From: JAJXWB01 sp047971685
GTDB lineage: Bacteria; Pseudomonadota; Alphaproteobacteria; Rhizobiales; Beijerinckiaceae
Direction: 5' to 3'
DNA length: 24,410 bases
NCBI GenBank assembly: GCA_047971685.1
Contig: JBKDZW010000112.1
Coordinates: 1-24,410 of the forward strand
Under the pieces are notes generated by a model. The model did no database searches. It was not told the DNA's origin and saw only the letters and a program-made list of their open reading frames with translations. This document shows positions 1-7,224 of this stretch, in pieces; the first letter of the stretch is position 1, and every line of letters starts with the position of its first letter. Made by a program: the position numbers and the translations under genes.

Positions 1-21
1 CGTCGGTTCCATTGCCAGCAT
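1..21 (-). CDS. 5' end of a gene cut by the window edge
   Basis: An ATG on the minus strand at 21-19 follows AAGGAG with a 7-nt spacer, a textbook ribosome-binding site. Only seven codons (MLAMEPT) are inside the window, so no function can be given. A second in-frame ATG lies at 12-10 but is further from the AAGGAG. The gene would be the last visible member of a minus-strand series that starts with the radical SAM fusion at 2347. Confidence 0.5.
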
Positions 22-53
22 GTCGAAACTCCTTGCGCCTTCCGGCTGTTTTG

Positions 54-69
54 CGCCTGCTGTCAGGCG
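54..69. other. Small hairpin between minus-strand small frames
   Basis: A perfect 6-bp inverted repeat CGCCTG/CAGGCG encloses a 4-nt loop. There is no long T run on either side, so it is at best a weak transcription-attenuating or RNA-processing structure ahead of the gene that starts at 21. Confidence 0.25.
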
Positions 70-117
70 GTTTTCATAATCGGATCACAGACGTTCCAAT
101 GTCCTGGATTTCCGTCT

Positions 118-237
118 TCAAGACATCGCGCTCCAAAACATCGCCGGCATTCCTCGCAGCGACGGGATCGATCTGCGTACAGTCGAGTCGGCGATGTCGG
201 GATCGAGACGCGCATGAGCCCGCCTGCACGTCTCCAT
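118..237 (-). CDS. Possible 39-residue peptide ORF with strong SD
   Basis: ATG at 237-235 is preceded by GGAGG with a 7-nt spacer, one of the best ribosome-binding sites in the window, and lies 20 nt after the stop of the putative lipoprotein at 258. The 39-residue product (beginning METCRRAHAR) resembles nothing I recognise and uses several codons rare for this genome (AGG, AGA, CGA, GTA). An alternative frame at 215-63 would encode 50 residues with five Cys after residue 19 (CEECRRC, then two more) but has a much weaker SD. Either one of these is a genuine small gene, or a single indel has split one gene, or neither is coding. I cannot separate these from one sequence. Confidence 0.3.
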   Translation of the reverse strand: METCRRAHARLDPDIADSTVRRSIPSLRGMPAMFWSAMS

Positions 238-257
238 TAGCGTTCCTCCGGGAAATT

Positions 258-401
258 TCATTTCATGTTGCCGCTGCCCGTACCGCTGCTGCACGCATCA
301 ATGCCGGGGAAATTGATTTTCACGGGATCGCCGCAACGGTCGCAACCGCCGGCCAGAAGGCCGAGCCCGAGGGCTGAAACCACAAACATCAACGCACGCA
401 C
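258..401 (-). CDS. Putative 47-residue small lipoprotein
   Basis: This short frame begins with GTG at 401-399, 6 nt after GAGGAG. The product starts MRALMFVV, then a hydrophobic stretch to residue 19, and Cys20 in the context LLAGGC. This resembles a type II signal peptide, although the -3 residue is Ala rather than the usual Leu. The mature part is only 28 residues (CDRCGDPVKINFPGIDAC followed by a Ser/Gly-rich tail) with Cys at 20, 23 and 37. It would be anchored in the inner or outer membrane facing the periplasm. It sits 122 nt downstream of the radical SAM fusion on the same strand, so co-transcription is likely. Function is unknown. A free-Cys secreted peptide or a maturase substrate are alternatives. 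Confidence 0.6.
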   Translation of the reverse strand: MRALMFVVSALGLGLLAGGCDRCGDPVKINFPGIDACSSGTGSGNMK

Positions 402-463
402 ACGCCTCTCCTCAACCCGTCCGGCCCTTCAACCCGAGCCATGCATTTTCCGACGATGACGGC

Positions 464-490
464 AAAGGCGCAAGTACGAAAGACGCAAGT
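464..490. repeat. Two 12-nt direct repeats, 15-nt period
   Basis: AAAGGCGCAAGT at 464-475 recurs with one change as AAAGACGCAAGT at 479-490. It lies in the 122-nt gap between the radical SAM gene and the small lipoprotein gene. The origin is probably slippage, but a binding-site pair is possible. Confidence 0.35.
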
Positions 491-523
491 GCGCGCGCCC
501 GGCGCAGCGCCCAAGGCCATGGC

Positions 524-2347
524 TCAGCCCGCGCAATCGGCGCCGCCGAAGACGCAAAAGCTCGCGCAATGGCGATGGGCAAGGCTTACGGGGCGGCGCG
601 CCTCCACCAGACTTGCGCCCATCTCGAACTCTTTTTCATAAGGCAGAAGCGTGCAGGCCACGATGGCCGGCGAGGCCGCGCCGCGCCGCTTGAGCGCCAT
701 GCGCGCGCCCGCGCACATCAGGTCTTGTGCGGTTTTTCCGGCGTCCGACAGCATGGCTGCGCTCACGCGGGCGGGCGCAGGTTTCGTCTCCATTTCGGGA
801 AACAGGACAAGCTGGTCGGCGTCGAAAGCGTCGAGCGCAAGCCCGTTTTCCTCGAACAACCGCGCGAAACCTGCGCGAACTATCGGTTCCGGCTCGCCGG
901 AAAAAAGACGGCCGGCGACGGTCATTGCGAATTTTTCGCGCGCCAGCCATGCAAGACCGTCAAGCGTCGGGGCAAAACTCCCTGCCCCGCGCTCCAGTTC
1001 GTGCAGATCGCGCGTGTAATGATCGAGCGATACGCGCAACATGAGGCGCGCGCCGTATCTTTCGTTCAGCGCGCGCAGCGCTGCGGCGCGATTGCGCATC
1101 GGCTTCATGGCGTTGGTGAGCACCAGCGCCTCGTGCCCGCGCACGAGAACGTCGCCGAGCATGGAGGGGAGTTCGCGGTTGAGAAAGGGCTCGCCGCCGG
1201 TAAAGCCGATCGTCCGGGTTCCAAGTTTTTCGCGCTCGATTTCGTCGAGGAGGACGGCGACTTCGGTCGCCGTCATATAGGCGAGCGCATCGTTGCGCGG
1301 CGTCGATTCCATGAAGCAGGCGGCGCAGGAAAGATTGCAGAGCGAGCCGGTATTGATCCAGAGCGTTTCGAGTTTCGCCAATTCGATCGCCGCCGGCGCG
1401 TCTTGCCCGGTCTGCGCGTCTTGCCCGGTCTGCGCGGCGAGCGCGATGTCTGCGGACGCGACGTTTTCCTGCGCCGGCCAATGGCGCGGCGCGTTTGGCG
1501 AAAAAACCAGACGCGCGGGCTCCAGCGCGCGGCCTTGCGCCAAAATTTCAGAAGGGCCAAGCAAGTCGCAATTGGGCCAGAGGCCGTCTTGCAGGGTGCG
1601 GGCGTATTCGGCCGGCAGGCCGGCGCGCGCCATGGCCGCGGCCGCGCCCGCATGATCGTAGGAAAGCGCGCGATGTTCTATCGTCAGCGCGCCCGCATCT
1701 TCGCCGGCCGATACAAGCGAATACCAGACGCGCGGATTGCCCTCGTTGGCGGGCATGCCGAGCGCGCCGGCGTTGTGCCAGAGCCGCCCGCCGATGGTCT
1801 GGGTGAACGGCAGGCCGCTATGGCCGGCAAAAATCGCATCGACGCCGAGCAGATCGAGATCGTGCGCTTTCACGCGCGCGGGCGTGGAGGCGAAGACGAA
1901 GCGGTTCTGCTGGCCTGCCGCGCCATGGATGAGCGCGATGCGCAGGCCGTTCAGCACAATGTCGAGGCGCGCGGGAGCCGCGCCCAGAAAAACGCGATGG
2001 CGCTCGTCGAGTTCGCGCATGGCGTGCGCGAACCAGTCCGCCGACAGCCGGTCGCATTCGCCGCCCGGCGCAAAGCCGCAGCCGCAATCGGCGCCGCCGG
2101 CAACGATCTGGTCTTCGCAATTGCCACGAATGAAGCGCATGCCCGTTTCGATGAAACGGTCGACGACGCCGCGCGCATCGGCGCAATAGGCGACGAGATC
2201 GCCCGTCGAGATCATGTTGGCGGGCGCAACGCCGAGTTTGCCCGCCTCCGCCAGCAGCGCGTCGAGCGCATGCAGATTGGAATAGGGACCGCCGAAAACG
2301 ATAATCGGACCGGACAGGAGAAGCGGATCGGCGGCGCGTATGTTCAT
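524..2347 (-). CDS. Metallophosphoesterase-like / radical SAM fusion protein
   Basis: The 607-residue protein has two domains. Residues 13 to about 230 follow the calcineurin-like phosphoesterase pattern, but the first motif (normally D-x-H-G-N-L) reads GGPYSNL (19-25), GNHD reads GNCE (75-78) and GHTH reads GHSG (175-178). Only GD (49-50), the LIHG His141 and the HNAG region near 191 remain, so normal metal-dependent hydrolysis is doubtful. Residues 327-500 are radical SAM: C337, C341 and C344 form CX3CX2C, with GGEP at 384-387. Further Cys follow near the C terminus (CAGAR, VACTLLP, C594, C598, C605), resembling a SPASM-type auxiliary iron-sulfur region. Linker residues 305-316 are an exact duplication of a six-residue unit. 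I chose ATG at 2347 because the phosphoesterase alignment begins just after it and GGAAAAGA lies upstream. A longer start at 2440 is less likely. The substrate is unknown; small downstream frames make peptide modification one guess. Confidence 0.8.
   Translation of the reverse strand: MNIRAADPLLLSGPIIVFGGPYSNLHALDALLAEAGKLGVAPANMISTGDLVAYCADARGVVDRFIETGMRFIRGNCEDQIVAGGADCGCGFAPGGECDRLSADWFAHAMRELDERHRVFLGAAPARLDIVLNGLRIALIHGAAGQQNRFVFASTPARVKAHDLDLLGVDAIFAGHSGLPFTQTIGGRLWHNAGALGMPANEGNPRVWYSLVSAGEDAGALTIEHRALSYDHAGAAAAMARAGLPAEYARTLQDGLWPNCDLLGPSEILAQGRALEPARLVFSPNAPRHWPAQENVASADIALAAQTGQDAQTGQDAPAAIELAKLETLWINTGSLCNLSCAACFMESTPRNDALAYMTATEVAVLLDEIEREKLGTRTIGFTGGEPFLNRELPSMLGDVLVRGHEALVLTNAMKPMRNRAAALRALNERYGARLMLRVSLDHYTRDLHELERGAGSFAPTLDGLAWLAREKFAMTVAGRLFSGEPEPIVRAGFARLFEENGLALDAFDADQLVLFPEMETKPAPARVSAAMLSDAGKTAQDLMCAGARMALKRRGAASPAIVACTLLPYEKEFEMGASLVEARRPVSLAHRHCASFCVFGGADCAG
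1398..1433 (-). repeat. 18-bp perfect tandem duplication in linker of rSAM fusion
   Basis: The unit GCGTCTTGCCCGGTCTGC occurs twice without interruption, giving AQTGQD twice in the interdomain linker. It keeps frame and falls outside both domains, so it probably only lengthens the linker. Confidence 0.85.
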
Positions 2348-2466
2348 GTGGGTCTTTTCCGCCAGGCCGGTCCGGGCGCCAAGAGCTTGAGGCCATCGGT
2401 CACGTTCATGTGATTGAACTATTCCGTGTCGAAATTCCACCCCCGTCCTGCCCGGAGGCGCGCGCC

Positions 2467-2505
2467 TTTTTCAGAAATGGCTGCGGGCCTATAGTCTGAC
2501 GTCAG
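2467..2505 (+). promoter_or_regulatory. Candidate glpD promoter with palindromic site
   Basis: TATAGT at 2490-2495 could be a -10 element, followed immediately by the perfect 10-bp palindrome CTGACGTCAG at 2496-2505, a plausible operator. The matching -35 position (2467-2472, TTTTTC) is poor, so the promoter call is weak. The 211-bp gap also has to hold the start of the divergent radical SAM gene. Confidence 0.3.
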
Positions 2506-2558
2506 GGGCACACGGGAGCCGGAAGCGCCTTGAACGATACGATCGGCAAAGCGCCGGC

Positions 2559-4058
2559 ATGAGCGAACCATTCGACGTTTTCATCGTTGGCGGCGGCGTC
2601 AACGGATGTGGCGTGGCGCGCGACGCCGCCGGGCGCGGCTATAGCGTGATGCTCGCCGAAATGGACGATCTGGCGTCGGGAACCTCGTCCAGGGCGACGA
2701 AGCTCGTTCACGGCGGGCTGCGCTATCTCGAATATTACGAATTCCGCCTGGTGCGCGAGGCGCTCGGCGAGCGCGAGACCGTCTGGCGCAACGCCCCGCA
2801 TATCGTCCACCCCCTGCGCTTCGTGCTGCCATACGCCAGGGGGCTGCGCCCGGCCTGGATGCTGCGGGCGGGCCTGTTTCTCTACGACCATCTGGGCGCG
2901 CGCGGAAAACTGCCCGGCGCGCGGGTCGTCGATTTTGCCTCGGACGCCGCCGGGCGGCCGCTGAAACCATTGTTCAAAAAAGGTTTTGAATATTCCGACT
3001 GCTGGGTGGACGATGCACGGCTCGTCGTCCTCAACGCGCGCGATGCGGCAGATCGCGGCGCTGTCGTGCGCACGCGCTGCGAGGTCGTTTCCGCGCGCGT
3101 TGTCGATGGCCTCTGGCGGATCGGCGTGCGCGACATGCGATCCGGCGCGGAAAGCGGAATTTCCGCACGCCTGCTGGTCAACGCCGGCGGACCCTGGGTC
3201 GACCGCATTCTCGCCGGACCGCTCGCGCACAAGGCGCCCCATCATGTGCGTCTCGTGCAGGGCAGCCACATCATCGTGCCGCGCCTCTACGAACACGACC
3301 GCTGCTACATTTTCCAGAACGGCGACGGACGCATCGTCTTCGCCATCCCCTACGAGGAGAAATTCACTCTGATCGGCACCACCGACCGCGATTATCAGGG
3401 CGATCCCGCAGACGTTGCGATAACGGATGCGGAAACCGCCTATCTCTGCGCGGCGGCCAACGAATATTTCAACCGCCAGATCGCGCCCGGCGATGTGGCG
3501 TGGGCCTATTCCGGCGTGCGCCCGCTCTACGACGATCACGCAAGCGCCGCGCAGGAGGCGACCCGCGATTACGTCATCCACGACGAGACGGTGCATGAAG
3601 CGCCGCTGCTCAGCATTTTCGGCGGCAAGATAACGACCTACAGACGCCTTGCCGAAACCGTGCTCGAAAAAATCGGCGCAAGGATCGGCGCGCGCGGCAA
3701 GGCCTGGACTGCATTTGCGCCGCTGCCCGGCGGCGAATTCGAGAACGGCGACCTCGCGGGATTCACGCGCGACCTCATGCAGCGCAAGCCCTTTCTGCCG
3801 CCGGCGCTCGCAGCCCGTCTGGCGCGCTCTTACGGCACGCGCGCGCTCGATCTCCTGGGCGCGGCGCGCGGGATGGACGATCTCGGCCGCGATTTCGGCG
3901 CGGGGCTGACGGCGGCCGAAATCGACTATCTCGTTGCGCGCGAATGGGCGCAGACGGCGCAAGACATATTGTGGCGGCGCACCAAGCTCGGCCTGCACGG
4001 CGCACTTGAAGCGACGGAGCGGATCGAGGCCTATCTTGTCACCTTAACCAAGCCATGA
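2559..4058 (+). CDS. glpD: Aerobic glycerol-3-phosphate dehydrogenase
   Basis: This FAD enzyme oxidises sn-glycerol 3-phosphate to dihydroxyacetone phosphate and passes electrons to the quinone pool at the inner membrane. At 499 residues it matches the usual family length of about 500. The N-terminal dinucleotide-binding loop GGGVNG is at 11-16, and the family signature TSSRATKLVHGGLRYLE runs from 42 to 58. A C-terminal helical domain contains the segment DILWRRTKLGL. The start at 2559 gives the expected short N terminus ahead of the FAD fold; the SD is weak. The kinase gene follows after 7 nt, so the two form an operon that converts glycerol to a triose phosphate. No uptake facilitator or GlpR-type repressor gene lies in the window. 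Confidence 0.97.
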   Translation: MSEPFDVFIVGGGVNGCGVARDAAGRGYSVMLAEMDDLASGTSSRATKLVHGGLRYLEYYEFRLVREALGERETVWRNAPHIVHPLRFVLPYARGLRPAWMLRAGLFLYDHLGARGKLPGARVVDFASDAAGRPLKPLFKKGFEYSDCWVDDARLVVLNARDAADRGAVVRTRCEVVSARVVDGLWRIGVRDMRSGAESGISARLLVNAGGPWVDRILAGPLAHKAPHHVRLVQGSHIIVPRLYEHDRCYIFQNGDGRIVFAIPYEEKFTLIGTTDRDYQGDPADVAITDAETAYLCAAANEYFNRQIAPGDVAWAYSGVRPLYDDHASAAQEATRDYVIHDETVHEAPLLSIFGGKITTYRRLAETVLEKIGARIGARGKAWTAFAPLPGGEFENGDLAGFTRDLMQRKPFLPPALAARLARSYGTRALDLLGAARGMDDLGRDFGAGLTAAEIDYLVAREWAQTAQDILWRRTKLGLHGALEATERIEAYLVTLTKP

Positions 4059-4065
4059 GCCAGAC

Positions 4066-5565
4066 ATGACGCGATTTGTCGGTTCCATAGACCAGGGCAC
4101 GACCAGTTCCCGCTTCATCGTTTTCGACCGCAAGGGCGACATTGTCGCGCTCGCGCAGAAGGAACACGCCCAGATCTGTCCCAGGCCCGGCTGGGTGGAG
4201 CACGATGCGGCGGAAATCTGGAGCAATACGCGGGAGGTGATTGCGGGCGGGCTGGCGAAGGCGGGCCTGCAAGAACGAGACCTTGCCTGCATCGGCATCG
4301 CCAACCAGCGCGAGACGAGCCTGCTGTGGGACCGGCGCACCGGCGCGCCGGTCTACAATGCGCTCGTGTGGATGGACACGCGCACCGATGCGCTGGTCGC
4401 CGATTTTTCGCGCGAGGGCGGAAAAGACTGGCTGCGGACGAAAACCGGCCTGCCGCTCGCCACCTATTTCTCCGGCCTCAAATTGCGCTGGCTGATCGAC
4501 AACATTCCCGGCGCGCGCGAGAAAGCCGCGCGCGGCGATCTCCTGTTCGGCAATATCGACGCCTGGCTCGCGTGGAACCTGACGGGCGGGCCGGACGGGG
4601 GGCGTCATCTCACCGACGTCACCAACGCCTCGCGCACGCAACTCATGAATCTTGCGACGCTGGACTGGGACGAGGACATTCTTGCGCTGTTCGACATTCC
4701 GCGCGCCTGCCTGCCGGACATCCGCTCCTCCAGCGAAGTCTACGGAACATGCACGGGTCCGCTCGAAGGCGTATCCCTGACGGGCATTCTGGGCGACCAG
4801 CAGGCGGCCCTGTTCGGGCAGGCCTGTCTCATGCCGGGACAGGCCAAGAACACCTATGGCACCGGCTGTTTCATGCTGATGAACACGGGCGAAAAACCTT
4901 TTGCCTCGACGAGCGGCCTTCTGACCACGCTCGGCTACAAGCTCGGCGGCAAACCGGCGACCTATGCGCTCGAAGGTTCGATCGCAATTTCCGGCGCGCT
5001 GGTGCAATGGCTGCGCGACAATCTCGGGCTGGTGAAAAACGCCGGCGAAATCGAGGCGCTGGCCAAAAGCGTCGAAGACAATGGCGACGTTTATTTCGTG
5101 CCGGCTTTCTCGGGCCTCTACGCGCCGCATTGGCGCGAGCATGCGCGCGGCGTGATCGCCGGCCTCACCCGCTACGCCAACAAGGGCCATATTGCGCGGG
5201 CAGCGCTCGAGGCCACCGCCTATCAGACGCGCGAAGTGCTGGATGCAATGGTCGCCGATTCCGGCGTCGCCATCTCCGAACTGCGGGTCGACGGCGGCAT
5301 GGTCGTCAATGAATTGCTGATGCAATTCCAGGCGGACATGCTGAATGCGCCGGTCGTGCGTCCCAGAATCATCGAGACGACAGCGCTTGGCGCGGCCTAT
5401 GCAGCAGGGCTTGCCGCCGGCTACTGGACCTCGACCGACGACATCGGCGCCAATTGGCGCGCCGGCGCGCGCTGGCGCCCGGCCATGGCGCCAGAACGAC
5501 GCGAAAAACTGTTTGCCTCCTGGAACAAAGCGATTACGCGCTCGCTCGACTGGGTTGAAAATTAA
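4066..5565 (+). CDS. glpK: Glycerol kinase
   Basis: This FGGY-family cytoplasmic kinase phosphorylates glycerol with ATP to sn-glycerol 3-phosphate, the substrate of the GlpD encoded just upstream. It is 499 residues long, the standard length. The N-terminal phosphate-binding segment IDQGTTSSR is at 8-16, the glycerol-contacting NQRETSLLWDRRTG lies near 82-95, and the second-domain segment GTGCFMLMNTG is at about 265-275. GGMVVNELLMQF near 410-421 matches the C-terminal ATP-site motif. It starts 7 nt after the glpD stop, which indicates co-transcription and probable translational coupling. Confidence 0.98.
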   Translation: MTRFVGSIDQGTTSSRFIVFDRKGDIVALAQKEHAQICPRPGWVEHDAAEIWSNTREVIAGGLAKAGLQERDLACIGIANQRETSLLWDRRTGAPVYNALVWMDTRTDALVADFSREGGKDWLRTKTGLPLATYFSGLKLRWLIDNIPGAREKAARGDLLFGNIDAWLAWNLTGGPDGGRHLTDVTNASRTQLMNLATLDWDEDILALFDIPRACLPDIRSSSEVYGTCTGPLEGVSLTGILGDQQAALFGQACLMPGQAKNTYGTGCFMLMNTGEKPFASTSGLLTTLGYKLGGKPATYALEGSIAISGALVQWLRDNLGLVKNAGEIEALAKSVEDNGDVYFVPAFSGLYAPHWREHARGVIAGLTRYANKGHIARAALEATAYQTREVLDAMVADSGVAISELRVDGGMVVNELLMQFQADMLNAPVVRPRIIETTALGAAYAAGLAAGYWTSTDDIGANWRAGARWRPAMAPERREKLFASWNKAITRSLDWVEN

Positions 5566-5593
5566 CCCTGCTTTCGCTCCAGGCGGCCTGCCC

Positions 5594-5633
5594 GCGCGCC
5601 AGGCGCGCGCCTAAGGCGCCAATGGAGCGCTCC
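5594..5633 (+). terminator. GC-rich inverted repeats after glpK
   Basis: Two small inverted repeats lie 30-70 nt after the glpK stop: GCGCG/CGCGC around a 5-nt loop (5594-5608) and the palindrome GGAGCGCTCC (5624-5633). Neither is followed by a T run, so an intrinsic terminator is not well supported. They may slow or protect the glpDK transcript end. Confidence 0.25.
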
Positions 5634-5721
5634 TTGCTCGCTTCAAGACAACGGCGCCGTGCGTCGTTGATCATGCGCCGTTTCGGTTCGCGACCGGCGC
5701 GAAACGAGACAGGAGTTTTGT

Positions 5722-6405
5722 ATGCGTTCCATTTCGATCCTCAGTCTCGCGGCGGCCACCGCGTGCGCCGCGCTCGTCGCGTCCTCGGCAGCCGAGGCAG
5801 CCGGCCGTTCGGGCGGCTTCCGCGGCCATGGCGGCCATGGCGCCTATGGCGGCCACGGCGGCTATTCGCGTCCCGCAGTTTCACATCGCGGCTGGGGCGG
5901 CGGCGGTTATCGCCACGCCAACCGCGGCTGGGGCGGCGGCGGCTACCGCTACGGCAATCGCGGCTGGGGCGGCCGCGGCGTCGGCGTCGGCGTCGGCTTT
6001 GCCGCAGGCGCAGCGCTCGGCGCCACCTCCGCCTATGCCGCCGACTCCAGCTACGGTTACGGCGGCGGCTACGGCTATGCCGCGCCTGTCGCCGATTACG
6101 GCTATGCCGACGCCGGCTATGGCTACGCCCAGCCGACCCAGTCATGGTCGAAGACCTATCTGGTGCCGCGCACGGTCATGCAGCCTGTCGTGCGCACGCA
6201 GGTCGTGCCGGTGACCACCTACCGCACGGTGCAGAGCACGGCCTATGTGCCGACCACGGTCTACAATCGCGTGACCAAGACCTGCTCGTGCACGATCAAT
6301 GGCGTGACGCAGGAAGTGCCCTGCGGCGAGGCCGGCTACAGCAACGCCAATTACGGCTATGGCGCCGCCTACAACCGTCCGGGCCTGTTCACTTCGGGCT
6401 GGTGA
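5722..6405 (+). CDS. Exported Gly/Tyr-rich repeat protein
   Basis: The 227-residue product has a clear Sec signal peptide: basic start MRS, hydrophobic core to about residue 22, and an AEA-AG cleavage site after residue 26. The next stretch is glycine- and tyrosine-rich with three imperfect copies of a unit like NRGWGGGGYR (about residues 54-90), then Ala/Tyr/Gly segments. The C-terminal 80 residues are different: Val/Thr-rich (QPVVRTQVVPVTTYRTVQ) with Cys-Ser-Cys (TCSCTING) and one more Cys, suggesting a small folded or disulfide-bonded end. AGGAG lies 7 nt before the ATG. I recognise no enzymatic family. It is probably a periplasmic or cell-surface structural protein. It is monocistronic, with a gap on both sides. 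Confidence 0.8.
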   Translation: MRSISILSLAAATACAALVASSAAEAAGRSGGFRGHGGHGAYGGHGGYSRPAVSHRGWGGGGYRHANRGWGGGGYRYGNRGWGGRGVGVGVGFAAGAALGATSAYAADSSYGYGGGYGYAAPVADYGYADAGYGYAQPTQSWSKTYLVPRTVMQPVVRTQVVPVTTYRTVQSTAYVPTTVYNRVTKTCSCTINGVTQEVPCGEAGYSNANYGYGAAYNRPGLFTSGW

Positions 6406-6510
6406 TCGAGTTGACGATTCCGGGGGGCAACCGGGGTCGGCGCAAACTTGCGTCGGCCCCGGCGTTCCCTGAAACTGCCGGACGGACATCATCTGCCCGG
6501 CGGATTTTCC

Positions 6511-7215
6511 ATGATCGACCTGTATTACTGGCCGACGCCAAACGGCCATAAAATAACGATGTTTCTGGAAGAAGCCGGCCTTGCCTATACGATCAAGCCG
6601 GTCGACATCGTTGCGGGCGACCAGTTCAGGCCCGATTTTCTGGCAATAGCCCCCAACAACCGCATGCCCGCGATCGTCGACCGCATGCCGGCGGACGGCG
6701 GCGCGCCGGTCTCGGTGTTCGAATCCGGCGCAATCCTGGTCTATCTCGCGGAAAAGTGCGGGCGCTTTCTGGCAAGCGATCCGCGCGAGCGCGCCCGGAC
6801 GCTGGAATGGCTGTTCTGGCAGGTTGGCGGCCTTGGCCCGATGGCCGGGCAAAACCATCATTTCGCGCTTTATGCGCCCGAGAAAATTCCTTACGCGCTC
6901 GAGCGCTATCGCAAGGAAACGAACCGGCTCTACGGCGTACTCGACCGAAGGCTGGCGGATCGCGCCTTTCTTGCCGGCGATTATTCGATTGCGGATATGG
7001 CTTCATATCCGTGGATCGCGCCGCACAAACGCCAGGGGCAGGATATTGACGCCTTCCCGCATCTCAAGCGCTGGTTCGAGGCGATCAAGGCGCGGCCGGG
7101 CACGGTCCGCGCCTACAAGGCCGCCGAAAACATCCCGGCGCGGCGGCCTGAGGATTTGACCGACGCCGAGAAGAGCCTGCTGTTTACGCAGGATTCCTCG
7201 GTCGTCAATCGCTGA
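6511..7215 (+). CDS. YfcG/YghU-like glutathione S-transferase
   Basis: A 234-residue cytosolic GST of the bacterial nu-class type, whose studied members act as glutathione-dependent disulfide-bond reductases or peroxidases rather than classical transferases. The N-terminal thioredoxin-like domain starts LYYWPTPNGHKI, with Thr9 and Asn11 at the usual active-site turn, and the glutathione-binding FESGAI is at 70-75. The all-helical C-terminal domain contains IADMASYPW, the conserved N-capping box of this family. I chose ATG at 6511 because beta strand 1 begins directly after it; an upstream ATG at 6448 would add 21 unrelated residues. The gene converges with the helicase, with only 9 bp between the stops. 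Confidence 0.92.
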   Translation: MIDLYYWPTPNGHKITMFLEEAGLAYTIKPVDIVAGDQFRPDFLAIAPNNRMPAIVDRMPADGGAPVSVFESGAILVYLAEKCGRFLASDPRERARTLEWLFWQVGGLGPMAGQNHHFALYAPEKIPYALERYRKETNRLYGVLDRRLADRAFLAGDYSIADMASYPWIAPHKRQGQDIDAFPHLKRWFEAIKARPGTVRAYKAAENIPARRPEDLTDAEKSLLFTQDSSVVNR

Positions 7216-7224
7216 CGCCCTACA

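Noticed and set aside
12..377. 121-residue open frame on the plus strand
   Set aside because: No family resemblance, no SD, and it opposes the minus-strand small frames that have good ribosome-binding sites.
389..520. 43-residue minus-strand frame between the radical SAM gene and the lipoprotein
   Set aside because: No SD, overlaps the lipoprotein start in another frame, and is partly made of the 15-nt-period repeat.
569..2413. 614-residue plus-strand open frame opposite the radical SAM fusion
   Set aside because: A shadow of the GC-rich minus-strand gene; no domain motif, while the minus frame has clear radical SAM signatures.
2502..3998. 498-residue minus-strand frame opposite glpD
   Set aside because: Antisense shadow; glpD motifs are unambiguous on the plus strand.
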